Origin: Symbiodinium natans
Taxonomy: Eukaryota; Sar; Dinophyceae; Suessiales; Symbiodiniaceae
Assembly: GCA_905221605.1 (NCBI GenBank)
Contig: CAJNDS010002379.1
Span: 1,137,001 to 1,201,000, forward strand
Direction: 5' to 3'
Length of the DNA: 64,000 bases
Made by a program: the position numbers and the translations under genes. Each line of letters opens with the position of its first letter. The first letter of the stretch is position 1. The notes beneath the pieces were generated by a model. It did no database searches. It saw nothing but the letters and a program-made list of their open reading frames with translations, and had not been told where the DNA came from. Of the stretch, positions 11,409-23,555 are shown one piece after another.

Positions 11409-11896
11409 ATTTAAACTGAAGAAAAAAAACAAAAAGTGTTGCTGTGTCTGAATCTACTGCTAAATCTGAAGAAAAATTGTAAGTTTCACGACTCTGGCTT
11501 TTTTCCAGTGTTTTTATCGATTTCTCCAAAGTTCAAAAAGAAAAACCATGTTTTGCAGTTCCTGCTAACGTTGAAAAAAAAAAAAAAAACAAATCACACT
11601 GACCTCTTATTATGGCCAGAACGACTTGTGAGAGTTGCCCAGATTTCCATTCCATTCGACCTTTTTTTGACAAATCAACTGCGTCCTCTTGTCTTTGCTT
11701 TTCCCAAAAATGGCCAAACAGATTAAGGCACACTGAAATTTTGACAGAAGATTGAGTAGAAGAAATTTGCTTTTCTTTCAGGCTGGGTGCCCTTATTTAT
11801 CTTTTGTTTTGGTTGCGTGTTGCAATTCTTCCCTGGATTCAGCACCATTCAACGAATTTTCAAAATTTCTAAAGTTTCCAAAAATGTGAAAAAACC
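11409..11896. other. unique T-rich sequence, no gene recognised
   Basis: Contains a poly-A/T-rich stretch (about 11573-11590) and an open frame of 96 codons without motifs. Nothing supported. Confidence 0.4.
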
Positions 11897-12397
11897 CATT
11901 TCTTGCCCTCTTTTTGTGTCTTTAAATCCACACACCTTTTACCACCCGCACACTTCCACACTTGAACAACCAGCAGAACCCAGCCAACATGCACGCAAAT
12001 GCATACCACCCACTGAAGCCACTTTGCACCCACATAATGACACACACCACTCCATGACACACACGACTCTGCCAAAACGCCGAAACCACAACACCACACC
12101 CATTCACAATGGAAAAAAACGAGGTAAACACACACAGACACCACTGCAAGGTCACTGTTTTTTTATTTGGTGTGCTTCTAAGACTCCATGCCTTACCACC
12201 CTTTGCCCACACACTGACACTTTTTTCTGCACACTCCAACCCACTTTGCAACCACAAATGCTTCACACACACATTTACAACACTTCTACACACTTAGAAA
12301 AAAACAGCCGAAACTTATGCTCACCCAAAACACTTGCTAAATGATCTGTTTGTGTTTTTTTTGTTCAGGACGGTTTCTTGAAACCCTCTGTTTCCAA
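11897..12397 (+). repeat. TIR-less copy of the 10142-10642 interior
   Basis: Almost identical to the region between the inverted ends of the 10102-10683 element, starting at ATTTCTTGCCCTC and ending at CTCTGTTTCCAAA, but without the 44-bp inverted ends. Its right border abuts the direct repeat GGCTTGCAACTT. The interior block has therefore been duplicated or moved on its own, or was captured by the TIRs. Confidence 0.8.
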
Positions 12398-13485
12398 AGG
12401 CTTGCAACTTAACCAAGAGATCATCTCGACAAAAAACAGAGAAAACATTGAAAGCAAAGAACAATTCTGTTCACACGGGCAAAGGGTTTGGGGTGGGTTC
12501 AGCGTGGGTTTGGGGCGGGTTTGGCTGGGTTTGACCATGCTTTGAATGGACTGGGGTGCGTTTGACCGTGTTGGACCTGTTTAGAAGGGGTGCGGGTGGG
12601 TGGGGTGGATTTGACCGTGTTTTGAAGGTGGGATTGCTTTGGAGTGGTTTTGACCATGCTTTGACGGGGCTGGGATGGGTTTGACCATGTTTTTGAAGGC
12701 GCTGAGGGTGGCTTTCGGGTGGGCTTGGGCGGGTTTGACCATGGGTTGGGTGTGACCTCTTTGAAAGGGTTGGGGTGAGGGGGGGCTGAACTGTTTTGAA
12801 GAGGCTGGGAGGGGGCTTGATTTCCACAGCAAGTGCTAGGAGACCGAGTTCCTGCCTCGGCTTAACCTGCTTGAGAACACAGCGAAGGTCACTTTCCTGC
12901 TGCGTGGTGGAGGCCCTCCACCCCCGTAGAGTCTTAGCAAAACGGACCAAGGCGAGTTGCCCGCGAAAGGCGGAGTCGTTGTGTTTCCGCATTAAAAAAC
13001 ATTGTTTTGTTATTCTGGGAAACCTAGGACTCCACGGCACTCTTTTAGTAAATTGCAATTTGCGAGGACTCCGCCGACTCCGCCGAGGCTTGTCACGCCG
13101 ACTCCGCCAGAGCTACAGTAGTAGGTGCCCCTCTAATCTTGATTAGCGACGCCGCGTTAGTGGGCAGGGGTAGAGTTGCGGGAAGAGCACGTGACTATTA
13201 GCTGGAAGTGTATCAGATAGTAGAAGCAGAAGGCCGTGTGCGCGTGAGGCTTGCAGCTGTGATTCTGTGACCTCCAAATCTGGGGTCGGAAAATCTAGGC
13301 AATTCTGGCTTCGGGTGTGTGGGCCTCCCCTGTGCAAGTTTCTCTCATGTTGATCACTTCCACAAGAAAGCTGCCTGCGGAGGTCGTGGTTCTCAGTAAT
13401 TGCTCTTTCCACGTTGAGTGCTTGTCTGTGGGCCAGAGTCGCCTGAGTGTAGCAGTCTGGAAAGCGCCAAAAATAGAAGAATTCG

Positions 13486-13537
13486 CGGCCCCAAAACTGG
13501 GGCCGCCAAACGGCCCCAATTTTGGGGTCGCAGTTTC
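13486..13537. other. GC hairpin cluster in each satellite unit
   Basis: GCGGCCCCA-AAAC-TGGGGCCGC forms a 9-bp perfect stem with a 4-nt loop, followed by a second imperfect one (GGCCCCAATTTTGGGGTC). Units 2-5 add GCGGCCCCATTTTTGGGGCC about 100 bp downstream. Equivalent positions: about 15235, 17010, 18790, 20560 and 21000. Confidence 0.8.
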
Positions 13538-15686
13538 ACCCCCCCCAATCTAGTTCCAAATTGTACTGCGGGAGCTGGGTCCATTTCGCGGCCCCATTTT
13601 TGGCCCTTGAATTTGAGCCTGTGGGCGCAAGCAACCCGATCGCGCCTGCTCTTTTTCTAGTAACTTTGGGCAGCGTCGCCCTGAGCGTGCGGGGGCTTGT
13701 CCGAATCAGCTGCACGCTCGTCTTTGCAATGCTGCAGTGAGGCAGAACTGCAACTGTGGAGGCCCGTCCTGGCGAAGCCAGAATTGCTTGTGTTTTGCGG
13801 CCCTGAAAGCTGGGCCGCCCGACTTCCCCATAACTTGGGCTTCGTCCTGGCAATGCTGCTGGCCCGCCAGTTGAGCTGCAGGTCTTTGTTGGTGTTTTCT
13901 GTGGATAGGAGTCACGCTTCAAGCTCTGGAGTTGACCAACGTGGCGTCAACGTTTTCTGCGGCTGCGCAGAGTCGTTTGCTAGACATTGCAGAATGAAAG
14001 TTTTTTTGGCAGGCTTGGGCTTTGAACAGCAAAGATATTTAAGCGTGTTGCAGGCCCGTTTTAAGTTACCATGCGCCCAATGAAGAAGAAGATTTTGGGG
14101 ACGGGCGACGTCCCCAGCGACAGGGTTGTGCGCGTGGGTTTGGAGTGGGTTTGACCGTGTTTTGAAGGGACTGAGAATAGCGGGTGGGTTTGGGGTGGGT
14201 TCAGCGTGGGTTTGGGGTGGGTTTGGCTGGGTTTGACCATGCTTTGAATGGACTGGGGTGCGTTTGACCGTGTTTTGAATGGACTCGGGTGGGTTGGACC
14301 TGTTTAGAAGGGGTGCGGGTGGGTGGGGTGGGTTTGACCGTGTTTTGAAGGTGGGATGGCTTTGGGGTGGTTTTGACCATGCTTTGACGGGGCTGGGATG
14401 GGTTTGACCATGTTTTGAAGGCGCTGAGGGTAGCTTTCGGGTGGGCTTGGGGTGGGCTTGGGCGGGTTTGACCATGCTATGAAGGGGCTGGGTTGGGTGT
14501 GACCTCTTTGAAAGGGTTGGGGTGAGGGGGGGCTGACTGTGTTTTGAAGAGGCTGGGAAGGGGGCTTGATTTCCACAGCAAGTGCTAGGAGACCGAGTTC
14601 CTGCCTCGGCTTAACCTGCTTGAGAACATAGCGAAGGTCACTTTCCTGCTGCGTGGTGGAGGCCCTCCACCCCCGTAGAGTCTTAGCAAAACGGACCAAG
14701 GCGAGCTGCCCGCGAACGGCGGAGTCGTTGTGTTCCCGCATTAAAAAACATTGTTTTGTTATTCCGGGAAACCTAGGACTCCACGGCACTCTTTTGGTAA
14801 ATTGCAATTTGCGAGGACTCCGCCGACTCCGCCGAGGCTTGTCACGCCGACTCCGCCAGAGCTACAGTAGTAGGTGCCCCTCTAATCTTGATTAGCGACG
14901 CCGCGTAAGTGGGCAGGGGTAGAGTTGCGGGAAGAGCACGTGACTATTAGCTGGAAGTGTATCAGATAGTAGAAGCAGAAGGCCGTGTGCGCGTGAGGCT
15001 TGCAGCTGTGATTCTGTGACCTCCAAATCTGGGGTCGGAAAATCTAGGCAATTCTGGCTTCGGGTGTGTGGGCCTCCCCTGTGCAAGTTTCTCTCATGTT
15101 GATCACTTCCACAAGAAAGCTGCCTGCGGAGGTCGTGGTTCTCAGTAATTGCTCTTTCCACGTTGAGTGCTTGTCTGTGGGCCAGAGTCGCCTGAGTGTA
15201 GCAGTCTGGAAAGCGCCAAAAATAGAAGAATTCGCGGCCCCAAAACTGGGGCCGCCAAACGGCCCCAATTTTGGGGTCGCAGTTTCACCCCCCCCAATCT
15301 AGTTCCAAATTGTACTGCGGGAGCTGGGTCCATTTCGCGGCCCCATTTTTGGGGCCGCGAGACGGCCCTTTTTTTTGGCCCTTGAATTTGAGCCTGTGGG
15401 CGCAAGCAACCCGATCGCGCCTGCTCTTTTTCTAGTAACTTTGGGCAGCGTCGCCCTGAGCGTGCGGGGGCTTGTCCGAATCAGCTGCACGCTCGTCTTT
15501 GCAATGCTGCAGTGAGGCAGAACTGCAACTGTGGAGGCCCGTCCTGGCGAAGCCAGAATTGCTTGTGTTTTGCGGCCCTGAAAGCTGGGCCGCCCGACTT
15601 CCCCATAACTTGGGCTTCGTCCTGGCAATGCTGCTGGCCCGCCAGTTGAGCTGCAGGTCTTTGTTGGTGTTTTCTGTGGATAGGAG

Positions 15687-16583
15687 TCACGCTTCAAGCT
15701 CTGGAGTTGACCAACGTGGCGTCAACGTTTTCTGCGGTTGCGCAGAGTCGTTTGCTAGACATTGCAGAATGAAAGTTTTTTTGGCAGGCTTGGGCTTTGA
15801 ACAGCAAAGATATTTAAGCGTGTTGCAGGCCCGTTTTAAGTTACCATGCGCCCAATGAAGAAGAAGATTTTGGGGACGGGCGACGTCCCCAGCGACAGGG
15901 TTGTGCGCGTGGGTTTGGAGTGGGTTTGACCGTGTTTTGAAGGGACTGAGAATAGCGGGTGGGTTTGGGGTGGGTTCAGCGTGGGTTTGGGGTGGGTTTG
16001 GCTGGGTTTGACCATGCTTTGAATGGACTGGGGTGCGTTTGACCGTGTTTTGAATGGACTCGGGTGGGTTGGACCTGTTTAGAAGGGGTGCGGGTGGGTG
16101 GGGTGGGTTTGACCGTGTTTTGAAGGTGGGATGGCTTTGGGGTGGTTTTGACCATGCTTTGACGGGGCTGGGATGGGTTTGACCATGTTTTGAAGGCGCT
16201 GAGGGTAGCTTTCGGGTGGGCTTGGGGTGGGCTTGGGCGGGTTTGACCATGCTATGAAGGGGCTGGGTTGGGTGTGACCTCTTTTGAAAGGGTTGGGGTG
16301 AGGGGGGGCTGACTGTGTTTTGAAGAGGCTGGGAAGGGGGCTTGATTTCCACAGCAAGTGCTAGGAGACCGAGTTCCTGCCTCGGCTTAACCTGCTTGAG
16401 AACATAGCGAAGGTCACTTTCCTGCTGCGTGGTGGAGGCCCTCCACCCCCGTAGAGTCTTAGCAAAACGGACCAAGGCGAGCTGCCCGCGAACGGCGGAG
16501 TCGTTGTGTTCCCGAATTAAAAAACATTGTTTTGTTATTCCGGGAAGCCTAGGACTCCACGGCACTCTATTGGTAAATTGCAA
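15687..16583 (-). CDS. 298-codon ORF in satellite unit 3 (doubtful)
   Basis: The longest open frame of the array. The first about 85 codons read as ordinary protein; the remainder is a translation of the G-rich minisatellite (Pro/His/Thr/Lys repeats). In other units the same frame is interrupted, and differences between units 1 and 3 in the N-terminal part are almost all amino-acid-changing, which argues against selection on a protein. No motif recognised. Probably not a gene. Confidence 0.12.
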   Translation of the reverse strand: MQFTNRVPWSPRLPGITKQCFLIREHNDSAVRGQLALVRFAKTLRGWRASTTQQESDLRYVLKQVKPRQELGLLALAVEIKPPSQPLQNTVSPPSPQPFQKRSHPTQPLHSMVKPAQAHPKPTRKLPSAPSKHGQTHPSPVKAWSKPPQSHPTFKTRSNPPHPPAPLLNRSNPPESIQNTVKRTPVHSKHGQTQPNPPQTHAEPTPNPPAILSPFKTRSNPLQTHAHNPVAGDVARPQNLLLHWAHGNLKRACNTLKYLCCSKPKPAKKTFILQCLANDSAQPQKTLTPRWSTPELEA

Positions 16584-19500
16584 TTTGCGAGGACTCCGCC
16601 GACTCCGCCGAGGCTTGTCACGCCGACTCCGCCAGAGCTACAGAAGTAGGTGCCCCTCTAATCTTGATTAGCGACGCCGCGTAAGTGGGCAGGGGTAGAG
16701 TTGCGGGAAGAGCACGTGACTATTAGCTGGAAGTGTATCAGATAGTAGAAGCAGAAGGCCGTGTGCGCGTGAGGCTTGCAGCTGTGATTCTGTGACCTCC
16801 AAATCTGGGGTCGGAAAATCTAGGCAATTCTGGCTTCGGGTGTGTGGGCCTCCCCTGTGCAAGTTTCTCTCATGTTGATCACTTCCACAAGAAAGCTGCC
16901 TGCGGAGGTCGTGGTTCTCAGTAATTGCTCTTTCCACGTTGAGTGCTTGTCTGTGGGCCAGAGTCGCCTGAGTGTAGCAGTCTGGAAAGCGCCAAAAATA
17001 GAAGAATTCGCGGCCCCAAAACTGGGGCCGCCAAACGGCCCCAATTTTGGGGTCGCAGTTTCACCCCCCCCAATCTAGTTCCAAATTGTACTGCGGGAGC
17101 TGGGTCCATTTCGCGGCCCCATTTTTGGGGCCGCGAGACGGCCCATTTTTTTGGCCCTTGAATTTGAGCCTGTGGGCGCAAGCAACCCGATCGCGCCTGC
17201 CCTTTTTCTAGTAACTTTGGGCAGCGTCGCGCTGAGCGTGCGGGGGCTTGTCCGAAGCAGCTGCACGCTCGTCTTTGTAATGCTGCAGTGAGGCAGAACT
17301 GCAACTGTGGAGGCCCGTCCTGGCGAAGCCAGAATTGCTTGTGTTTTGCGGCCCTGAAAGCGGGGCCGCCCGACTTCCCCATAACTTGGGCTTCGTCCTG
17401 GCAATGCTGCTGGCCCGCCAGTTGAGCTGCAGGTCTTTGTTGGTGTTTTCTGTGGATAGGAGTCACGCTTCAAGCTCTGGGGAGTTGACCAACGTGGCCT
17501 CAACGTTTTCTGCGGTTGTGCAGAGTCGTTTGCTAGACATTGCAGAATGAAAGTTTTTTTGGCAGGCTTGGGCTTTGAACAGCAAAGATATTTAAGCGTG
17601 TTGCAGGCCCGGATTTTAAGTTGCCATGCGCCCAATGAAGAAGAAGATTTTGGGGACGGGCGACGTCCCCAGCGACAGGGTTGTGCGCGTGGGTTTGGAG
17701 TGGGTTTGACCGTGTTTTGAAGGGACTGAGAATAGCGGGTGGGTTTGGGGTGGGTTCAGCGTGGGTTTGGGGTGGGTTTGGCTGGGTTTGACCATGCTTT
17801 GAATGGACTGGGGTGCGTTTGACCGTGTTTTGAATGGACTCGGGGTGGGTTGGACCTGTTTAGAAGGGGTGCGGGTGGGTGGGGTGGGTTTGACCGTGTT
17901 TTGAAGGTGGGATGGCTTTGGGGTGGTTTTGACCATGCTTTGACGGGGCTGGGATGGGTTTGACCATGTTTTGAAGGCGCTGAGGGTAGCTTTCGGGTGG
18001 GCTTGGGGTGGGCTTGGGCGGGTTTGACCATGCTATGAAGGGGCTGGGTTGGGTGTGACCTCTTTTGAAAGGGTTGGGGTGAGGGGGGGCTGACTGTGTT
18101 TTGAAGAGGCTGGGAAGGGGGCTTGATTTCCACAGCAAGTGCTAGGAGACCGAGTTCCTGCCTCGGCTTAACCTGCTTGAGAACATAGCGAAGGTCACTT
18201 TCCTGCTGCGTGGTGGAGGCCCTCCACCCCCGTAGAGTCTTAGCAAAACGGACCAAGGCGAGCTGCCCGCGAACGGCGGAGTCGTTGTGTTCCCGAATTA
18301 AAAAACATTGTTTTGTTATTCCGGGAAGCCTAGGACTCCACGGCACTCTATTGGTAAATTGCAATTTGCGAGGACTCCGCCGACTCCGCCGAGGCTTGTC
18401 ACGCCGACTCCGCCAGAGCTACAGAAGTAGGTGCCCCTCTAATCTTGATTAGCGACGCCGCGTAAGTGGGCAGGGGTAGAGTTGCGGGAAGAGCACGTGA
18501 CTATTAGCTGGAAGTGTATCAGATAGTAGAAGCAGAAGGCCGTGTGCGCGTGAGGCTTGCAGCTGTGATTCTGTGACCTCCAAATCTGGGGTCGGAAAAT
18601 CTAGGCAATTCTGGCTTCGGGTGTGTGGGCCTCCCCTGTGCAAGTTTCTCTCATGTTGATCACTTCCACAAGAAAGCTGCCTGCGGAGGTCGTGGTTCTC
18701 AGTAATTGCTCTTTCCACGTTGAGTGCTTGTCTGTGGGCCAGAGTCGCCTGAGTGTAGCAGTCTGGAAAGCGCCAAAAATAGAAGAATTCGCGGCCCCAA
18801 AACTGGGGCCGCCAAACGGCCCCAATTTTGGGGTCGCAGTTTCACCCCCCCAATCTAGTTCCAAATTGTACTGCGGGAGCTGGGTCCATTTCGCGGCCCC
18901 ATTTTTGGGGCCGCGAGACGGCCCATTTTTTTGGCCCTTGAATTTGAGCCTGTGGGCGCAAGCAACCCGATCGCGCCTGCTCTTTTTCTAGTAACTTTGG
19001 GCAGCGTCGCCCTGAGCGTGCGGGGGCTTGTCCGAATCAGCTGCACGCTCGTCTTTGCAATGCTGCAGTGAGGCAGAACTGCAACTGTGGAGGCCCGTCC
19101 TGGCGAAGCCAGAATTGCTTGTGTTTTGCGGCCCTGAAAGCTGGGCCGCCCGACTTCCCCATAACTTGGGCTTCGTCCTGGCAATGCTGCTGGCCCGCCA
19201 GTTGAGCTGCAGGTCTTTGTTGGTGTTTTCTGTGGATAGGAGTCACGCTTCAAGCTCTGGAGTTGACCAACGTGGCGTCAACGTTTTCTGCGGTTGCGCA
19301 GAGTCGTTTGCTAGACATTGCAGAATGAAAGTTTTTTTGGCAGGCTTGGGCTTTGAACAGCAAAGATATTTAAGCGTGTTGCAGGCCCGTTTTAAGTTAC
19401 CATGCGCCCAATGAAGAAGAAGATTTTGGGGACGGGCGACGTCCCCAGCGACAGGGTTGTGCGCGTGGGTTTGGAGTGGGTTTGACCGTGTTTTGAAGGG

Positions 19501-20409
19501 ACTGAGAATAGCGGGTGGGTTTGGGGTGGGTTCAGCGTGGGTTTGGGGTGGGTTTGGCTGGGTTTGACCATGCTTTGAATGGACTGGGGTGCGTTTGACC
19601 GTGTTTTGGGACTCGGGGTGGGTTTGTTTAGAAGGGGTGCGGGTGGGTGGGGTGGGTTTGACCGTGTTTTGAAGGTGGGATGGCTTTGGGGTGGTTTTGA
19701 CCATGCTTTGACGGGGCTGGGATGGGTTTGACCATGTTTTGAAGGCGCTGAGGGTAGCTTTCGGGTGGGCTTGGGGTGGGCTTGGGCGGGTTTGACCATG
19801 CTATGAAGGGGCTGGGTTGGGTGTGACCTCTTTTGAAAGGGTTGGGGTGAGGGGGGGCTGACTGTGTTTTGAAGAGGCTGGGAAGGGGGCTTGATTTCCA
19901 CAGCAAGTGCTAGGAGACCGAGTTCCTGCCTCGGCTTAACCTGCTTGAGAACATAGCGAAGGTCACTTTCCTGCTGCGTGGTGGAGGCCCTCCACCCCCG
20001 TAGAGTCTTAGCAAAACGGACCAAGGCGAGCTGCCCGCGAACGGCGGAGTCGTTGTGTTCCCGAATTAAAAAACATTGTTTTGTTATTCCGGGAAACCTA
20101 GGACTCCACGGCACTCTTATTGGTAAATTGCAATTTGCGAGGACTCCGCCGACTCCGCCGAGGCTTGTCACGCCGACTCCGCCAGAGCTACAGTAGTAGG
20201 TGCCCCTCTAATCTTGATTAGCGACGCCGCGTAAGTGGGCAGGGGTAGAGTTGCGGGAAGAGCACGTGACTATTAGCTGGAAGTGTATCAGATAGTAGAA
20301 GCAGAAGGCCGTGTGCGCGTGAGGCTTGCAGCTGTGATTCTGTGACCTCCAAATCTGGGGTCGGAAAATCTAGGCAATTCTGGCTTCGGGTGTGTGGGCC
20401 TCCCCTGTG

Positions 20410-21300
20410 CAAGTTTCTCTCATGTTGATCACTTCCACAAGAAAGCTGCCTGCGGAGGTCGTGGTTCTCAGTAATTGCTCTTTCCACGTTGAGTGCTTGT
20501 CTGTGGGCCAGAGTCGCCTGAGTGTAGCAGTCTGGAAAGCGCCAAAAATAGAATTCTCAAAACTGGGGCCGCCAAACGGCCCCAATTTTGGGGTCGCAGT
20601 TTCACCCCCCCCAATCTAGTTCCAAATTGTACTGCGGGAGCTGGGTCCATTTCGCGGCCCCATTTTTGGGGCCGCGAGACGGCCCTTTTTTTTGGCCCTT
20701 GAATTTGAGCCTGTGGGCGCAAGCAACCCGATCGCGCCTGCTCTTTTTCTAGTAACTTTGGGCAGCGTCGCCCTGAGCGTGCGGGGGCTTGTCCGAATCA
20801 GCTGCACGCTCGTCTTTGCAATGCTGCAGTGAGGCAGAACTGCAACTGTGCAAGTTTCTCTCATGTTGATCACTTCCACAAGAAAGCTGCCTGCGGAGGT
20901 CGTGGTTCTCAGTAATTGCTCTTTCCACGTTGAGTGCTTGTCTGTGGGCCAGAGTCGCCTGAGTGTAGCAGTCTGGAAAGCGCCAAAAATAGAAGAATTC
21001 GCGGCCCCAAAACTGGGGCCGCCAAACGGCCCCAATTTTGGGGTCGCAGTTTCACCCCCCCCAATCTAGTTCCAAATTGTACTGCGGGAGCTGGGTCCAT
21101 TTCGCGGCCCCATTTTTGGGGCCGCGAGACGGCCCTTTTTTTTGGCCCTTGAATTTGAGCCTGTGGGCGCAAGCAACCCGATCGCGCCTGCTCTTTTTCT
21201 AGTAACTTTGGGCAGCGTCGCCCTGAGCGTGCGGGGGCTTGTCCGAATCAGCTGCACGCTCGTCTTTGCAATGCTGCAGTGAGGCAGAACTGCAACTGTA
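20410..21300 (+). repeat. 441-bp internal direct duplication at array end
   Basis: The block starting CAAGTTTCTCTCATG at 20410 is repeated at 20851. The junction (AACTGTG|CAAGTTT) joins two places that share CTGTG, so a short-homology recombination explains it. The first copy has lost about 10 bp at the first hairpin (near 20550). Confidence 0.85.
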
Positions 21301-21306
21301 CCTCTT

Positions 21307-21366
21307 TGGCTAGCATTCAAGACAAAGTCTTGCATTGTCTGCATGCGATCTTTCTCGCACTGTGGG
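21307..21366 (-). repeat. inverted copy of the 10679-10738 repeat
   Basis: Reverse complement of 10679-10738 with about six mismatches, located directly at the right edge of the satellite array. Confidence 0.75.
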
Positions 21367-22080
21367 TTGAAACAATGGCTAAGAAATCTGCCAAATCTTC
21401 CGCGCTCCATGGTTTAGAAGTGCTTTGAATCAGAAAGCGCGTCTTCTCCGCAAAAAGCTTCTCTTAACCTGATTTGAAGTTGCTTAAAAACAAGCGTTTT
21501 TGAAAGCCTCTGACAGCGTCCGTTTGGACAGAAATCAACTGCAGGACAAGACAAGTTCAACTGTACTGCAAATGTTTTGTTGTTAGAGCTTGTTTTTTTT
21601 TTATGGTTTCACATTTTAATTGTTCTCACTTTTGTTGATGTTCGGTTTTTGCTTGTACTGTTTTTTTTTTTCAACTTACTTTTTGATAAAGGTTCCTTTT
21701 TTCAGACCAACTGTTGCAACTTTCTGGCAAACTCAAAAAAAATCTGCAGAAATTTCGGAGAATCTCTTAGCAAATCCAAGACACTCGAACTTAAACAGGT
21801 TCCCAAAGAGCAGCTGTATTCCGGACACTGAAAATGGGCCTTTAAAAGCACAAGGTCACCCAGTTTGGAGCCCCAAAATTGGGACCCATTTAGTGTTTCT
21901 GGGCCCGCTTTCTCCGCGGGCAGAGGCCAGATCTGCTTGATACAGCCGGTTGTTGTGAGCAAAACAAATAAGACTCTGCTTAGTTCTGTTCTGCGTCTTG
22001 CCAGTCTTCTGCAAAACGGGAACGGACGTGCATCTCTGTTGACAGTTATAATAAAAACTGTAAATGCAAATGTGGGGGTA
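21367..22080. other. unique DNA plus diverged dispersed repeat
   Basis: 21795-22020 is the relative of 10840-11110. The preceding part is T-rich with an 84-106-codon open frame pair without motifs. No gene supported. Confidence 0.5.
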
Positions 22081-23555
22081 TCGTGCTTAACTGAAGAAGA
22101 ATTCTTTGTGCATCTTTTACAATATTTTTAAATTGGATATTGGTGCCTTTTATCCGTTCTTTTTGTCGAATTCTTTTATGGCGGTGGCAAGTGGCCTTAA
22201 GCAGATGCAAGAAGTGATTGATGCGCGGGTGCCCGTAATCTGCCTCGACAATGATCCATCCTGAGCTTCCTAGGCCCTAGGATTAAGGTTAGAGTCTGAA
22301 ACGCAAACATACACTCAGGGTTTCGGGTTTCGGCCACGCGTCAACTCTGAACCACAACCCCATTCCTTTGATTTCTCGGGCAGATAGAGAGATAGATAGA
22401 GAGACAGGTAGAAATATCTGCCCCCCCATGACAGACCATGGTTTGGGAGGAGTGACCTGCAATATTTCCGCTTAGAAAAATGCGATGTCTTTTTTTAAAG
22501 AATTGGACTGTCCCCCGACAACCAAGACTTAACTTAACAGACCCCTACATAGAACATCCCCCAATAAGCAAGACTCACACGCCCCCGAAATATATAGTAT
22601 CACCCCAGAATAAGCAAGACTTAGAAGACCCCTATCATCCCTCAAGCACTTCCTAGTTTTCTAGTTTGAGGATTGCCGCCCTTTCCGGTCCATTTTCTCT
22701 TCTTGGTATACAATACAAACACTATATATCCACATGATGTGGGCAAGTTCTACTACCTTTTCATACAACACATACACCCCATACACATACGGTCATTCTA
22801 CATGTTCTTGGCATTTCCACAAGCCCTGCACTTTGTAGGCATTGCTGAGGGAAAAGAGGCTCACTCATCTTTTCCGCTAAACCTGAATTATATTCACTAC
22901 ATCTTAAACGAATAAGGTTTGGCCTAAGTCTTAGGCAAATGCGGTTTAGAAATTAGGTTTGGATTGAGTATTAAACGAATAAGCTTCAGGCGAAATTGTT
23001 CACTCATTGTTTTCCCCTAAGCCTTGTATTTGTATTCACTAGGTCTTAACCGGATAGGGTTTGGCCCTAAACCTTTGACGAGGAAGGTTTTGGAATAGTG
23101 TTTGGAGTTTAAATAGTTTAGTCCTCGTTAAGGAACCCATAACCAAATGCAAGGTTTTATTTCGACATTACGAAAGATCCTGGGTATGCTTGTAGCATTG
23201 CTCGTGTGTCCTCAACATTGCTTCGGCATGGGCTTCCGCATCCTAGCTCATAAATCGTTGTTGGCGGTCAAACGCACTTGTGCAATGTTGACACATGGCT
23301 TTTCACTTCCGGAAAGCGTTGCAAGTTCCAAAAGCCCCACCAAACCGTAATGTGCCTTCATAAACCCGAATAAACTCCGAATAAACCAATAATCAATCCT
23401 AATAAGCCCATAAGCAATCCCAATAAGCCTCGAATGACCCCATATGTTTTCTCATAAACCCCGAATAAAGCCCCGATAAAACCCCTTAATAAACCCCGAA
23501 GACATTCGAAGAAGTCCTTCATACACCCAAGAAAAATATGGCTTGCAAGCAACCC
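22081..23555. other. unique sequence, no gene recognised
   Basis: Contains a short GATAGAGA microsatellite (22384-22412), AT-rich CATACACCCCATACAC segments, and a region of AATAAACCCC / CGAATAAGC half-repeats (23360-23500). Small open frames only. Confidence 0.4.

Larger units (their letters stand above)
12484..21300. repeat. tandem array of ~1.77-kb satellite units (5 copies)
   Basis: Units start near 12484, 14188, 15960, 17740 and 19517; spacing is about 1.70, 1.77, 1.78, 1.78 and 1.78 kb and identity is very high. Each unit has (a) about 450 bp of G-rich minisatellite around GGGTTTGACCATG / TTTGAC CGTGTTTTGAA; (b) a unique segment with GACTCCGCCGACTCCGCC; (c) GC-rich hairpins; (d) a closing segment with ATGAAGAAGAAGATTTTGGGG. 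The first unit lacks 31 bp containing one hairpin arm (near 13592). The array begins and ends mid-unit. Function unknown; it could be a satellite or a tandem RNA/gene unit. Confidence 0.95.

Noticed and set aside
12471-20171. Recurrent ORFs of 70-300 codons in every satellite unit
   Set aside because: They overlap on both strands; the longest is broken in other units and its N-terminal differences are nearly all amino-acid-changing. Not supported as genes.
12484-21300. CRISPR array
   Set aside because: The repeats are long satellite units or contiguous minisatellites without unique spacers, and the DNA is eukaryotic.
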